A DNA stretch of 8,062 nucleotides from Chitinophagaceae bacterium (GCA_016741945.1 JACVCQ010000093.1:1-8062); one strand, 5' to 3'. Positions 1-6,733 are shown, counted from the first letter of the stretch. Numbers and translations are program-made. Notes: generated by a model not told the origin, from the sequence alone.

Positions 1-2
1 CA

Positions 3-344
3 GTAGTACTGGGCGCATTTGGTGCGCATGGATTGAAGAAAATGGTTTCGGCAGAAGCATTGGTAACTTTTGAAACAGCCGTTCGCTATCAGTTTTACCA
101 TGTATTTGCATTGGCATTGACGGGACTGGTTTTTGCATCCGGACAAGCTTCGCTGATGAAGGCAGCGGGTATCTTATTTATGGCGGGAATGTTTTTGTTC
201 AGTGGGTCTTTATACCTGCTTACTTACAAATCCGCAGCGCAAGTCAATGGGCTCTCATGGGTAGGTCCAATAACACCATTGGGAGGTACATTACTGGTGG
301 CCGGCTGGATTTGTCTGGCACTGGGTATCAGTAAAGGTGCTTGA
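3..344 (+). CDS. DUF423 family small membrane protein, 5'-truncated by window start
   Basis: The open frame runs from the window edge through position 3 to a TGA at 342-344, giving 113 visible residues with no start codon needed inside the window. The first residues read VVLGAFGAHGLKK. GAFGAHGL is the conserved N-terminal signature of DUF423 (YgdD-like) inner-membrane proteins, so the TTG at 33 is not the true start. Later hydrophobic segments (FYHVFALALTGLVFA, AGILFMAGMFLFSGSLYLL, GPITPLGGTLLVAGWICLAL) and the ITPLGG motif also fit the family, which normally has about 120-130 residues and four membrane spans. Only the start of the first span is missing. The biochemical function of DUF423 proteins is unknown to me. 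A weak AT-rich inverted repeat follows the stop (AAAACT 354-359, AGTTTT 375-380), but it is not a convincing terminator. Confidence 0.85.
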   Translation, partial: VVLGAFGAHGLKKMVSAEALVTFETAVRYQFYHVFALALTGLVFASGQASLMKAAGILFMAGMFLFSGSLYLLTYKSAAQVNGLSWVGPITPLGGTLLVAGWICLALGISKGA

Positions 345-423
345 TAAAAGTGGAAAACTCTGTATCTGTTTATCAGTTTTGCACATAGCTGGTTACTAAG
401 ATGAAGCAGGCATTGCCATAGCT

Positions 424-431
424 TATATTTG
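424..431 (+). promoter_or_regulatory. Bacteroidota-type -7 element (TATATTTG) for ftsK
   Basis: TATATTTG matches the TAnnTTTG consensus of the Bacteroidota primary sigma factor exactly. The ftsK ATG begins 6 nt after its last base, so transcription should start at or next to the ATG. No good TTTG-like -33 element is visible about 19-21 nt upstream. Confidence 0.6.
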
Positions 432-436
432 TTTTC

Positions 437-3022
437 ATGGCAAATCGCTTGAAGAAAAAAACACCACCCGCTCCCAATCCGGAAGAACTGGCTCCTGATA
501 AAGAACCGGATGTAACCGTTACGGAAGTGGTAAAAGATGAACGTACGACCAAAATCATTGGTGCTTCCAGTTTATTGTTGACCATCTTCTTGTTTGTTGC
601 TTTCACCTCTTATTTATTTACTTGGCAGGAAGACCAAGATAAAGTACACCAGTTTGGTATCCGCATATTTGCAACAGATGATGTAAAAGTGAATAATCTT
701 TTGGGAGTATTGGGTGCTTATGTAGCGCATAGTCTTTTTTATAAAGGTTTTGGCTTGGCTTCATATCTCTTCTGTACTTTCTTTTTTGTACTCGGTGTGA
801 ATCTGTTGTTTGGTAAAAAATTATTCAGTCTTGTTCGTAATATCCGTTACGTTATTGTGGGTTTGGTAGTGTTGAGCATGGCATTTGCCTTTGTATCCAG
901 TGCCAGTGCTTTTTCATGGGGAGGAGCGGTGGGTGAATTATTGAATGCCTGGTTTGTAAAGTGGATCGGTAATATTGGAACCGGTGCATTATTGTTGTTA
1001 TCAGTTTTCAGTTATATCATCTGGCGTTTCAATCCCACTTTTAAATGGCCCGAGTGGAATTTTTCTTCTCCTACAAGCAATAAAGCTCAGGAAGATGATT
1101 TTAAATTATCCATTGATGATGAAGTTGCCGTGAAGCAGGAATGGGATGAGACAGGCGAATCTGCCATTGAAATGGAGGAAGCAGAAGGATTGCCGATGAG
1201 TCAAAATAAATTGAAATCTGATACAAGTGGTGTGGTGGTCATTATGCCAAAAGAGGAAGAAGAAGCGATTGACCCAATGAATGAATTTGATATGGTGGAG
1301 AAAGAAGAAGAGGAAGATGAAGCAGTTGAGGAGGAAGAAGAAGAAGAGAGCATAGAAATGGAAGAAGAAATTTCTAAGCCCGAGCCTTTGATCAATGTAA
1401 TACCTCCGAAGAAGACCCATGTAGATGCTGAAGGACTCGAACTCGAAATCAAAGAAACACCTGAGGAAGAAGAAGAGTTGGAAGTGGCGCCGATAGCTAC
1501 ACCCGGTAAACTGAATACCCAATACGATGCAACACTGGATCTGAAAGATTACAAGTATCCGGGATTGGATCTATTGGAAACGCATGGTAGTGAAAAAATT
1601 GTTCATGATCCCACAGAGTTGGAGACCAATAAAAACCAAATCATTGCCACGCTTAAAAACTATGATATCGCCATCCAGCGTATAGCAGCAACCGTAGGAC
1701 CAACCGTAACCTTGTATGAAATTGTACCGGCTCCGGGTGTACGTATCAGTCGGATTAAAAACCTGGAAGATGATATTGCTTTGAGTTTGGCAGCCTTAGG
1801 TATCCGTATCATTGCGCCGATACCCGGAAAAGGAACCATTGGTATTGAAGTACCCAATGTGCGTAAGACAGTGGTGAGTATGAAAACCTTGCTGGCGAGT
1901 GATAAGTTTCAACATAGTGCTTTCTCTTTGCCGATTGCGATCGGTAAAAAAATCGATAATGAGAATTTTATTGTAGATCTGGCCAGTATGCCACACTTGT
2001 TGATGGCGGGTGCTACCGGACAAGGTAAATCGGTGGGGCTGAATGCGATCCTGGTGTCTTTGTTATACAAGAAGCATCCATCACAACTCAAGTTTGTATT
2101 GGTGGATCCTAAGAAAGTGGAGTTGAGTTTATACCGCGTTATCGAAAAACATTTCTTGGCAAAACTTCCCGGTGAAGAAGAATCGATTATTACTGATACT
2201 AAAAAAGTGGTACATACCCTGAATGCTTTGTGTATTGAAATGGATAATCGTTATGATCTGTTGAAAGAAGCAGGTTGTAGAAATATCCGTGAGTACAATG
2301 AAAAGTTCACCGCCAGAAAACTCAATCCGGAAAAAGGACATCAATACCTTCCTTTTATAGTATTGGTGGTGGATGAGTTTGCGGATCTGATCATGACTGC
2401 CGGTAAGGAAGTGGAAATGCCGATTGCCCGATTGGCGCAGTTGGCGAGGGCCATTGGTATTCATTTGATCATTGCCACACAACGTCCATCTGTGAATATT
2501 ATCACTGGTACCATCAAAGCGAATTTCCCGGCACGTATTGCGTTTAAAGTATCGAGCAAGATTGATAGCAGAACCATTTTAGATGCCGGTGGTGCGGAAC
2601 AATTAATTGGTAAAGGGGATATGCTTGTGAGTTACAACGGTGAAATCACCCGTTTACAGTGTGCTTTTGTAGATACACCGGAAGTAGAAAATGTATGTGA
2701 GTTCATTGGCGATCAACGAGGGTATCCGCAAGCATTTTTGTTACCGGAATATGTGGATGAAAAAGAAATGGAAGGCAAAGATTTTGATGCCAGTGAAAGA
2801 GACCCGCTGTTTGAAGATGCGGCGCGACTGATTGTTCAAAGTCAAATGGGGTCTACCTCTTTAATACAACGCCGAATGAAACTAGGCTATAACCGAGCCG
2901 GACGACTCATGGATCAACTGGAAGCGGCCGGTGTTGTGGGTCCTAATCAGGGAAGTAAAGCCCGAGAAGTGTTATTCAAAACTGATATGGAACTGCAGGA
3001 TTTTTTAGATTCAATGTCATGA
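437..3022 (+). CDS. ftsK: DNA translocase FtsK (FtsK/SpoIIIE family)
   Basis: This 861-residue protein is the septum-associated, ATP-driven double-stranded DNA pump that clears and aligns chromosome termini for XerCD recombination at division. The N-terminal domain has about four membrane spans (roughly residues 40-61, 105-125, 136-156, 177-196). A linker (about 210-370) follows that is extremely acidic, with about 25 Glu/Asp in residues 273-314. The motor contains Walker A GATGQGKS (525-532) and Walker B ending VLVVDE (D646, E647). A C-terminal winged-helix gamma domain (about 789-850, with RRMKLGYNRAGRLMDQLEAAG) is the KOPS-reading module in characterised FtsKs. All domains are present and the length is normal for Bacteroidota. 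The ATG at 437 is chosen because a consensus -7 element ends 5 nt before it and no earlier in-frame start is plausible. There is no room for a ribosome-binding site. The next gene, lolA, lies 114 nt downstream with its own promoter. Confidence 0.97.
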   Translation: MANRLKKKTPPAPNPEELAPDKEPDVTVTEVVKDERTTKIIGASSLLLTIFLFVAFTSYLFTWQEDQDKVHQFGIRIFATDDVKVNNLLGVLGAYVAHSLFYKGFGLASYLFCTFFFVLGVNLLFGKKLFSLVRNIRYVIVGLVVLSMAFAFVSSASAFSWGGAVGELLNAWFVKWIGNIGTGALLLLSVFSYIIWRFNPTFKWPEWNFSSPTSNKAQEDDFKLSIDDEVAVKQEWDETGESAIEMEEAEGLPMSQNKLKSDTSGVVVIMPKEEEEAIDPMNEFDMVEKEEEEDEAVEEEEEEESIEMEEEISKPEPLINVIPPKKTHVDAEGLELEIKETPEEEEELEVAPIATPGKLNTQYDATLDLKDYKYPGLDLLETHGSEKIVHDPTELETNKNQIIATLKNYDIAIQRIAATVGPTVTLYEIVPAPGVRISRIKNLEDDIALSLAALGIRIIAPIPGKGTIGIEVPNVRKTVVSMKTLLASDKFQHSAFSLPIAIGKKIDNENFIVDLASMPHLLMAGATGQGKSVGLNAILVSLLYKKHPSQLKFVLVDPKKVELSLYRVIEKHFLAKLPGEEESIITDTKKVVHTLNALCIEMDNRYDLLKEAGCRNIREYNEKFTARKLNPEKGHQYLPFIVLVVDEFADLIMTAGKEVEMPIARLAQLARAIGIHLIIATQRPSVNIITGTIKANFPARIAFKVSSKIDSRTILDAGGAEQLIGKGDMLVSYNGEITRLQCAFVDTPEVENVCEFIGDQRGYPQAFLLPEYVDEKEMEGKDFDASERDPLFEDAARLIVQSQMGSTSLIQRRMKLGYNRAGRLMDQLEAAGVVGPNQGSKAREVLFKTDMELQDFLDSMS

Positions 3023-3086
3023 TTTTGCCATTTCACCGATTTATAACAGCATCTTAACCCATGAGTATAAACTAATTGGCATGCTT

Positions 3087-3118
3087 TCTGTCATACAAGG
3101 CAGTAAAACTTATATTTG
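3087..3118 (+). promoter_or_regulatory. Bacteroidota-type promoter for lolA (TCTG, 20 nt, TATATTTG)
   Basis: TATATTTG at 3111-3118 is an exact TAnnTTTG match. TCTG at 3087-3090 is a three-of-four match to the -33 TTTG with a 20-nt spacer. Predicted initiation near 3124 leaves a leader of about 13 nt before the ATG at 3137, with a purine-rich GGAAAGA immediately before the start codon. Confidence 0.65.
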
Positions 3119-3136
3119 CGCCCTCAATTGGAAAGA

Positions 3137-3766
3137 ATGAAGAAATTATACTCGATTGCGCTTGTTTTCATGGTGATGTTGATGCAGGTGAATGCACAAA
3201 ATGATCCCAATGCCAAAAAAATACTCGATGCGGTGAGTACTACCGTAAAAGCCTATAAAACCATTTCTGCAGGTTTTACCATTACTTCTCTGACCAGTAA
3301 AGGAAAAAATAACGGAACCAAAAAAGGAACCATTGTTACCAAAGGACAAAAATATGTGCTAAAAGAAGGGAAGAATGAGATCCTTTGTGATGGAGTAAAA
3401 ACCTATAACTATGATGGTTCCAAAACCATCACCGTTGCTGCTGTAGAAGAAAATGGACAAACACTGAGTCCACAAAAAATATTATCCGGTGCTTACGACA
3501 AAGATTTCTCTTATAAACTAATAGGTACCAAAGGTAATTTTCATGAGATTGAATTAAAACCCTTGGATAGCCGTAAGAATTTTTCTAAAGTCAACATCTT
3601 TGTTGATAAGACGAAGAACATGATTGCACGTGCAGTGATCTTGGATAAAGGAAACAATACCGTGCAAGTAAGCTTCACCAATATTGTACCCAATAAAGCA
3701 GTAGCCGATAATGTGTTTGTATTCAATGCTGCGAAGTATCCGAAAGATGTAGAGATATTGGATTAG
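3137..3766 (+). CDS. lolA: Outer-membrane lipoprotein carrier protein LolA
   Basis: This 209-residue protein is a periplasmic chaperone that takes lipoproteins released from the inner membrane and carries them to the outer membrane. The sequence begins MKKLYSIALVFMVMLMQVNA, a Sec signal peptide with two lysines, a hydrophobic core and an ANA-type end (VNA then Q). The mature part has LolA-like features: an N-terminal helix (DPNAKKILDAVSTTVKAYKT), alternating beta strands (GTIVTKGQKYVLKEG, YNYDGSKTITV), the region around LSPQKILSGAYDKDFSYKLIG, and a late strand pair around KNMIARAVILDKGNNTVQVSF. The start is the ATG at 3137 rather than the in-frame TTG at 3116, because that TTG is part of the -7 promoter element and GGAAAGA precedes the ATG. 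lolA directly after ftsK is a familiar Bacteroidota arrangement. The gene ends in TAG, which shows that TAG is a normal stop in this genome. Confidence 0.88.
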   Translation: MKKLYSIALVFMVMLMQVNAQNDPNAKKILDAVSTTVKAYKTISAGFTITSLTSKGKNNGTKKGTIVTKGQKYVLKEGKNEILCDGVKTYNYDGSKTITVAAVEENGQTLSPQKILSGAYDKDFSYKLIGTKGNFHEIELKPLDSRKNFSKVNIFVDKTKNMIARAVILDKGNNTVQVSFTNIVPNKAVADNVFVFNAAKYPKDVEILD

Positions 3767-3781
3767 GGAGGGGGAAAGGTG

Positions 3782-3869
3782 AAAACTCTGTGCAGTACTC
3801 CGTGTCGCTCTGTGGTTAAATTTTTACCACAAAGTTACACCGCGTTTCGCTCAGAGGGCACAGAGTTTT
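3782..3869 (+). repeat. Nested palindromic element, possible lolA terminator or interspersed repeat
   Basis: An exact 12-bp inverted repeat, AAAACTCTGTGC (3782-3793) and GCACAGAGTTTT (3858-3869), encloses a second palindrome: TGTGGT (3811-3816) with ACCACA, flanked symmetrically at 5 nt by GTGT (3802-3805) and ACAC (3837-3840). The right outer arm runs into six consecutive T (3866-3871). A 12-bp stem followed by a U tract could terminate lolA transcription. The large nested loop is unusual for a simple terminator and looks more like an interspersed palindromic repeat. The first 11 bases of the left side (GAAAACTCTGT) recur exactly at 353-363 downstream of the first gene. Confidence 0.6.
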
Positions 3870-3883
3870 TTGCATAGACATTG

Positions 3884-3891
3884 TATCTTTA
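3884..3891 (+). promoter_or_regulatory. Possible -7 element for the hydrolase gene (TATCTTTA)
   Basis: TATCTTTA matches TAnnTTTG at all but the last base and lies between the palindromic element and the hydrolase frame. It would start a transcript near 3897 with a leader that contains the hairpin at 3906-3943. No matching -33 element is seen. Confidence 0.3.
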
Positions 3892-3905
3892 ACGCTATCA
3901 AAGCG

Positions 3906-3943
3906 TAGAGGATCACAAGCTGTTCGTATTGTCAAATCCTCTA
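3906..3943 (+). promoter_or_regulatory. Leader stem-loop upstream of the hydrolase
   Basis: TAGAGGAT (3906-3913) and ATCCTCTA (3936-3943) form a perfect 8-bp stem around a 22-nt loop, which could itself pair ACAA (3915-3918) with TTGT (3929-3932). The 3' arm ends at the in-frame TAA that bounds the hydrolase reading frame upstream (3942-3944). This places the structure where a ribosome-binding site and start codon would be expected. No T tract follows, so it is not a typical terminator. A regulatory role is inference. Confidence 0.4.
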
Positions 3944-3944
3944 A

Positions 3945-4013
3945 CAAATTCTTTTCATCTTCGCAATTCTCGTTACCACTCAAGCAAAAGCGCAGTTTAC
4001 AGTTCGCCTAGTT
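3945..4013 (+). other. Signal-peptide-like coding extension of the hydrolase without a standard start codon
   Basis: In frame with the hydrolase and open from the TAA at 3942-3944, this stretch encodes QILFIFAILVTTQAKAQF followed by TVRLV. That is a hydrophobic core with an AKA-Q signal-peptidase-like end, which strongly resembles the start of an exported protein missing only its initial Met-Lys. No ATG, GTG or TTG occurs in it, only rare-type codons such as ATT (3948). The true start may be non-canonical, lost by mutation, or misread in the sequence. Confidence 0.55.
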
Positions 4014-5078
4014 GTGAATTCTGTTGCCACTAAAGAGAATGATGATATTTATGTAGCCGGTAACTTCAATAACTGGAATCCTAAGGATGAAAATTATAAA
4101 CTGAAACCTTTTGGTGGTTCCAGGAAGAGTGTGGTGTTGCGAGGAATGGCAGCAGGCACTTACGCCTTCAAATTCACCCGCGGTGGATTTGATAAAGTGG
4201 AAACCACAGCCGATGGAAGAGATATTGCCGACCGTGTATTGGAAGTAAATGATGATCTCACCCAAGAGTTTACCATCCCCGGCTGGAAAGATGAATATCC
4301 GGAAAAACCAAAACGATATACAGCGAGTCCGCAAGTGCGTATCATGGATACCGCATTTAAAATTCCACAACTCAATCGTACCCGCAGAATTTGGGTGTAT
4401 TTACCAAAGGGATATTCAAATTCCACGAAAACCTATCCGGTGATTTATATGCAAGACGGACAAAACCTCTTTAACGAACAAACATCTTTTATGGGTGAGT
4501 GGGGAGTGGATGAGTGTTTGGATACTTTACAACAACTAGTACAAAAGGAATGTATTGTAGTGGGTATTGATAATGGAAGCGATAAAAGGATGACTGAATA
4601 CAATCCATTTGATCATCCGCAATATGGTCAAGGAGAAGGAAAAGCTTATGCCGAATTCCTTGCAAAAACATTAAAGCCCTATATCGATTCCAAATACCGA
4701 ACATTAAAATCTGCTCCGAATAATTATGTATTGGGAAGTAGTATGGGTGGTTTAATCAGTTTATATACCGTATTGCAATATCCGGATGTATTTGGTGGTG
4801 CCGGTGTTTTTTCTCCTTCTTTATGGACTTCAAAAGACATTTATACAATGGCTGAAAATTTTAATACTACCAGTATGCCTGCTTTTTATTTCTATACCGG
4901 AAGTAAAGAAGGAGGTACATCGGTAACAGACATGCAGAAGATGAGTGATATACTTCAAAAAAAACAACGGTACATCATTCGAAACGTCATCAATCCCCTC
5001 GGACAACACAATGAAACCTACTGGCGGCAAGAGTTTCGTGATTTTTATAAATGGATGATTAATAATTTGAAAATTTGA
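4014..5078 (+). CDS. Probable secreted alpha/beta-hydrolase (esterase family) with N-terminal E-set/CBM48-like domain
   Basis: From the first usable start (GTG at 4014) the protein has 354 residues. Residues about 12-90 resemble an E-set/CBM48 (AMPK-beta-like) module: DDIYVAGNFNNWNP, then MAAGTYAFKF. From about residue 107 it matches the PF00756 esterase family (Fes/IroE/EstD-like): RRIWVYLPKGY, YPVIYMQDGQNLF, GSSMGG with Ser243 as likely nucleophile (GxSxG 241-245), and GQH with His332 as likely catalytic base. The third catalytic residue was not assigned. Substrate is unknown; relatives hydrolyse acyl esters or siderophore esters, so no specific reaction is claimed. A signal-peptide-like sequence lies in frame directly upstream (3945-4013), so the native protein is probably exported and begins before this GTG. 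The gene converges on rnz, and its TGA lies within a TTTGAAAA repeat array. Confidence 0.8.
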   Translation: MNSVATKENDDIYVAGNFNNWNPKDENYKLKPFGGSRKSVVLRGMAAGTYAFKFTRGGFDKVETTADGRDIADRVLEVNDDLTQEFTIPGWKDEYPEKPKRYTASPQVRIMDTAFKIPQLNRTRRIWVYLPKGYSNSTKTYPVIYMQDGQNLFNEQTSFMGEWGVDECLDTLQQLVQKECIVVGIDNGSDKRMTEYNPFDHPQYGQGEGKAYAEFLAKTLKPYIDSKYRTLKSAPNNYVLGSSMGGLISLYTVLQYPDVFGGAGVFSPSLWTSKDIYTMAENFNTTSMPAFYFYTGSKEGGTSVTDMQKMSDILQKKQRYIIRNVINPLGQHNETYWRQEFRDFYKWMINNLKI

Positions 5079-5097
5079 GAATTTGAAAATTTGAAAA
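5066..5097 (+). repeat. Four tandem copies of an 8-bp unit TTTGAAAA
   Basis: Units are at 5066-5073, 5074-5081 (TTTGAGAA, one mismatch), 5082-5089 and 5090-5097. The first unit is within the last hydrolase codons, and the second supplies its stop codon (TGA 5076-5078). Confidence 0.85.
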
Positions 5098-5172
5098 TGG
5101 GGGTCTGTTTTGGTAAGTAACTAGATTTATACTACTCATTTTCAAATGATCACATTTTCAAATTTTCAAATT
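5080..5172. terminator. 20-bp inverted repeat at a convergent gene junction, possible bidirectional terminator
   Basis: AATTTGAAAATTTGAAAATG (5080-5099) is exactly the reverse complement of 5153-5172, with a 53-nt loop that holds another partial copy (CATTTTCAAAT, 5137-5147). The right arm contains the minus-strand rnz stop (5166-5168). The hydrolase stop at 5076-5078 sits in the tandem repeat next to the left arm. Placement between two 3' ends suggests transcription termination or 3'-end protection in both directions. The stem is AT-rich and there is no clean U tract, so the terminator role is inference. Confidence 0.5.
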
Positions 5173-6068
5173 AAATAAGTTGTTCCCTCGATCGCCAATT
5201 GTGTATTAGGGAAAACAGATTGGGCTTCGGTGAGGAAGTCGTCTAGTAACTCGTATTTGCTACTAAAATGTCCGATTAATAATTTTTGTGCTGCTGCTTG
5301 TTGAGCAATCGCAGCTGCTTGAATGGTGGTAGAATGATACCGTGCTGCAGCTCTTTCTTCCAAATCTTTTAAGTAAGTAGCTTCATGGTATAAAACAGTG
5401 ACTCCCTTTGTTTTCTCCGCTATTTGCGGATCATAGATGGTGTCGGCACAAAAAGCATAACTTCTTCCCGGTGTGTTGGCATAAGTAACCCATTCGTTTT
5501 TGATGATTTTTCCATCCCTTGTTTCATAATCATCGCCATTCTTCAATCGTTCATAATATACGGAAGGAATCTCATAGGATAGCACTGCATCTTTATTGAT
5601 TTTTCTCGGTTTCTTTTTTTCACGAATGATAAATCCGAAACAAGGTATACGATGCTGTGTTTTAAAACATTCCACTGCATATTTGGGATGATCGAGGATT
5701 AATCCCTCTGTATCAAGCGGGTAGAAATGTAAGGTATAGGGAAGGGTAGTAGCAGCTACATTCAATTGCAGTTGAATAATATCTTTCAATTGGGGAGGAC
5801 CGTACAGATGCAGATCCTGCTCACGACCTAGTAATCCCATGCTGGTCAGTAAACCAATCAGACCAAAATAATGATCACCATGGAGATGAGAGATAAAAAT
5901 ATGGTTGATGCGTCCCCTTCTGACTTTATACTTCGCCATCTGCATTTGGGTGCCTTCCCCACAATCGATGAGGAATAGCTGTTCATTCAGCGTGACTGCT
6001 TGTGCAGTCGGGTGTCTGTCATAGGCCGGTAGGGCAGAATTATTACCAAGAATCGTGACTCCAAACAT
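5166..6068 (-). CDS. rnz: Ribonuclease Z (tRNA 3' processing endonuclease)
   Basis: This 300-residue metallo-beta-lactamase-fold nuclease cuts 3' trailers from tRNA precursors. The signature zinc motif HLHGDH (61-66) follows the typical N-terminal ILGNNSALPAYDRHPTAQ region. Other expected metal-site residues are visible: His139 in QHRIPCFGF, Asp209 in CADT, and His267 in GHFSSKY. The YHEATY segment (228-233) and YHSTT (244-248) also match the family. Lys-rich residues 150-190 lie where the tRNA-binding flexible arm sits in characterised enzymes. The length is normal for the short bacterial form. The ATG at 6068 is chosen because the family signature begins immediately after it. A candidate promoter lies upstream on the minus strand. 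The gene is divergent from rpsO and convergent with the hydrolase. Confidence 0.95.
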   Translation of the reverse strand: MFGVTILGNNSALPAYDRHPTAQAVTLNEQLFLIDCGEGTQMQMAKYKVRRGRINHIFISHLHGDHYFGLIGLLTSMGLLGREQDLHLYGPPQLKDIIQLQLNVAATTLPYTLHFYPLDTEGLILDHPKYAVECFKTQHRIPCFGFIIREKKKPRKINKDAVLSYEIPSVYYERLKNGDDYETRDGKIIKNEWVTYANTPGRSYAFCADTIYDPQIAEKTKGVTVLYHEATYLKDLEERAAARYHSTTIQAAAIAQQAAAQKLLIGHFSSKYELLDDFLTEAQSVFPNTQLAIEGTTYLI

Positions 6069-6090
6069 GCAAAATGGTTTGCTAGTACAG

Positions 6091-6121
6091 CAAAATAAGT
6101 GGTATTCTACTGTAAATCAAT
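6091..6121 (-). promoter_or_regulatory. Candidate rnz promoter (ATTG, 19 nt, TTATTTTG on the minus strand)
   Basis: On the minus strand TTATTTTG (6098-6091) matches TAnnTTTG at seven of eight positions. ATTG (6121-6118) matches the -33 TTTG at three of four positions with a 19-nt spacer. Initiation near 6085 would give a leader of about 16 nt before the ATG. Confidence 0.35.
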
Positions 6122-6268
6122 AAATTAGTTACAATTTTCCCTTTATCAGGAAATGAACAAACAACATTTTTCAGCGGTTGGACAGTTACGGGAGGATACT
6201 GTATGCGCCGGAAGACAAATCGGGTTAAAAATCAGGATTTAAAATTATCAAAATTCCATGATATTACC

Positions 6269-6276
6269 TACCTTTG
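6269..6276 (+). promoter_or_regulatory. Bacteroidota-type -7 element (TACCTTTG) for rpsO
   Basis: TACCTTTG is an exact TAnnTTTG match, with predicted initiation near 6282 and a leader of about 48 nt to the rpsO ATG. No good -33 element is visible. A small hairpin (GGAA 6296-6299, TTCC 6304-6307) is the only structure noticed in the leader. Confidence 0.6.
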
Positions 6277-6329
6277 CAGCCGATAAAAATAAAGAGGAAA
6301 ACATTCCGGAGTCTATTAAACATTTTCAG

Positions 6330-6602
6330 ATGTCTCATTTAACAACAGAAAAAAAAGCCAGCATTTTTGCTGAATTCGGTGGTAAAGCCACTAACACGGG
6401 TTCTATTGAAGGTCAGGTTGCATTGCTGACTGAGCGTATTGCCCACATTTCTAAGCACTTGCAAGCCAACAAAAAAGATTATTCCACTCACCGTGGTTTG
6501 ATGCAGATGGTAGGTCAGCGTAAGCGTTTGTTGACTTACATGCAGAAAACAAACCTGCAAGGCTATCGTGCACTCATCGAGAAACTGGGTCTGAGAAAAT
6601 AA
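6330..6602 (+). CDS. rpsO: 30S ribosomal protein S15
   Basis: This 90-residue protein is a primary binder of the central domain of 16S rRNA in small-subunit assembly. It begins MSHLTTEKKASIFAEFGG and contains the S15 hallmarks NTGSIEGQVALLTERI, HLQANKKDYSTHRGL, VGQRKRLLTYM and a C-terminal YRALIEKLGLRK. Length equals that of typical bacterial S15 (89-90). The frame stays open upstream to an ATG at 6258, but those 24 codons encode no S15-like sequence and include the TACCTTTG promoter element, so the ATG at 6330 is the start. S15 commonly represses its own synthesis by binding its mRNA leader. No recognisable S15-binding structure could be assigned in the short leader here. pnp follows in the same direction, an arrangement common across bacteria. 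Confidence 0.96.
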   Translation: MSHLTTEKKASIFAEFGGKATNTGSIEGQVALLTERIAHISKHLQANKKDYSTHRGLMQMVGQRKRLLTYMQKTNLQGYRALIEKLGLRK

Positions 6603-6623
6603 TTTTTCAGTCTATGATACATG

Positions 6624-6660
6624 CTATTCCCAACTGATATTTTTTAGCGGTTGGGAATAG
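6624..6660 (+). terminator. Strong stem-loop between rpsO and pnp
   Basis: CTATTCCCAAC (6624-6634) and GTTGGGAATAG (6650-6660) form a perfect 11-bp stem with a 15-nt loop, 21 nt after the rpsO stop. Only a broken T-rich stretch (TTATTTGTGTC) follows. It may end rpsO transcripts, attenuate read-through into pnp, or act as a 3'-end or processing site. Confidence 0.7.
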
Positions 6661-6733
6661 TTATTTGTGTCTATACCTGTTTTTCGTTCATCAATCCCAA
6701 ATAACCGGACTTTTTCAGCATGATTTCCCGCCT

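Noticed and set aside
1106..1522. Long minus-strand frames opposite the FtsK linker, rich in Phe or Ser
   Set aside because: They are the complement of GAA/GAG runs in a well-supported gene and have no protein-like features of their own.
4008..4426. Minus-strand frames and a short plus-strand frame within the hydrolase gene
   Set aside because: The hydrolase frame carries clear family motifs throughout. The overlapping frames have none.
6153..6242. A 29-codon open frame starting MNKQHFSAVG with AGGAA near the ATG, upstream of rpsO
   Set aside because: Too short, no recognisable motif, no clear promoter, and it lies in a divergent promoter region. Chance is the simplest explanation.
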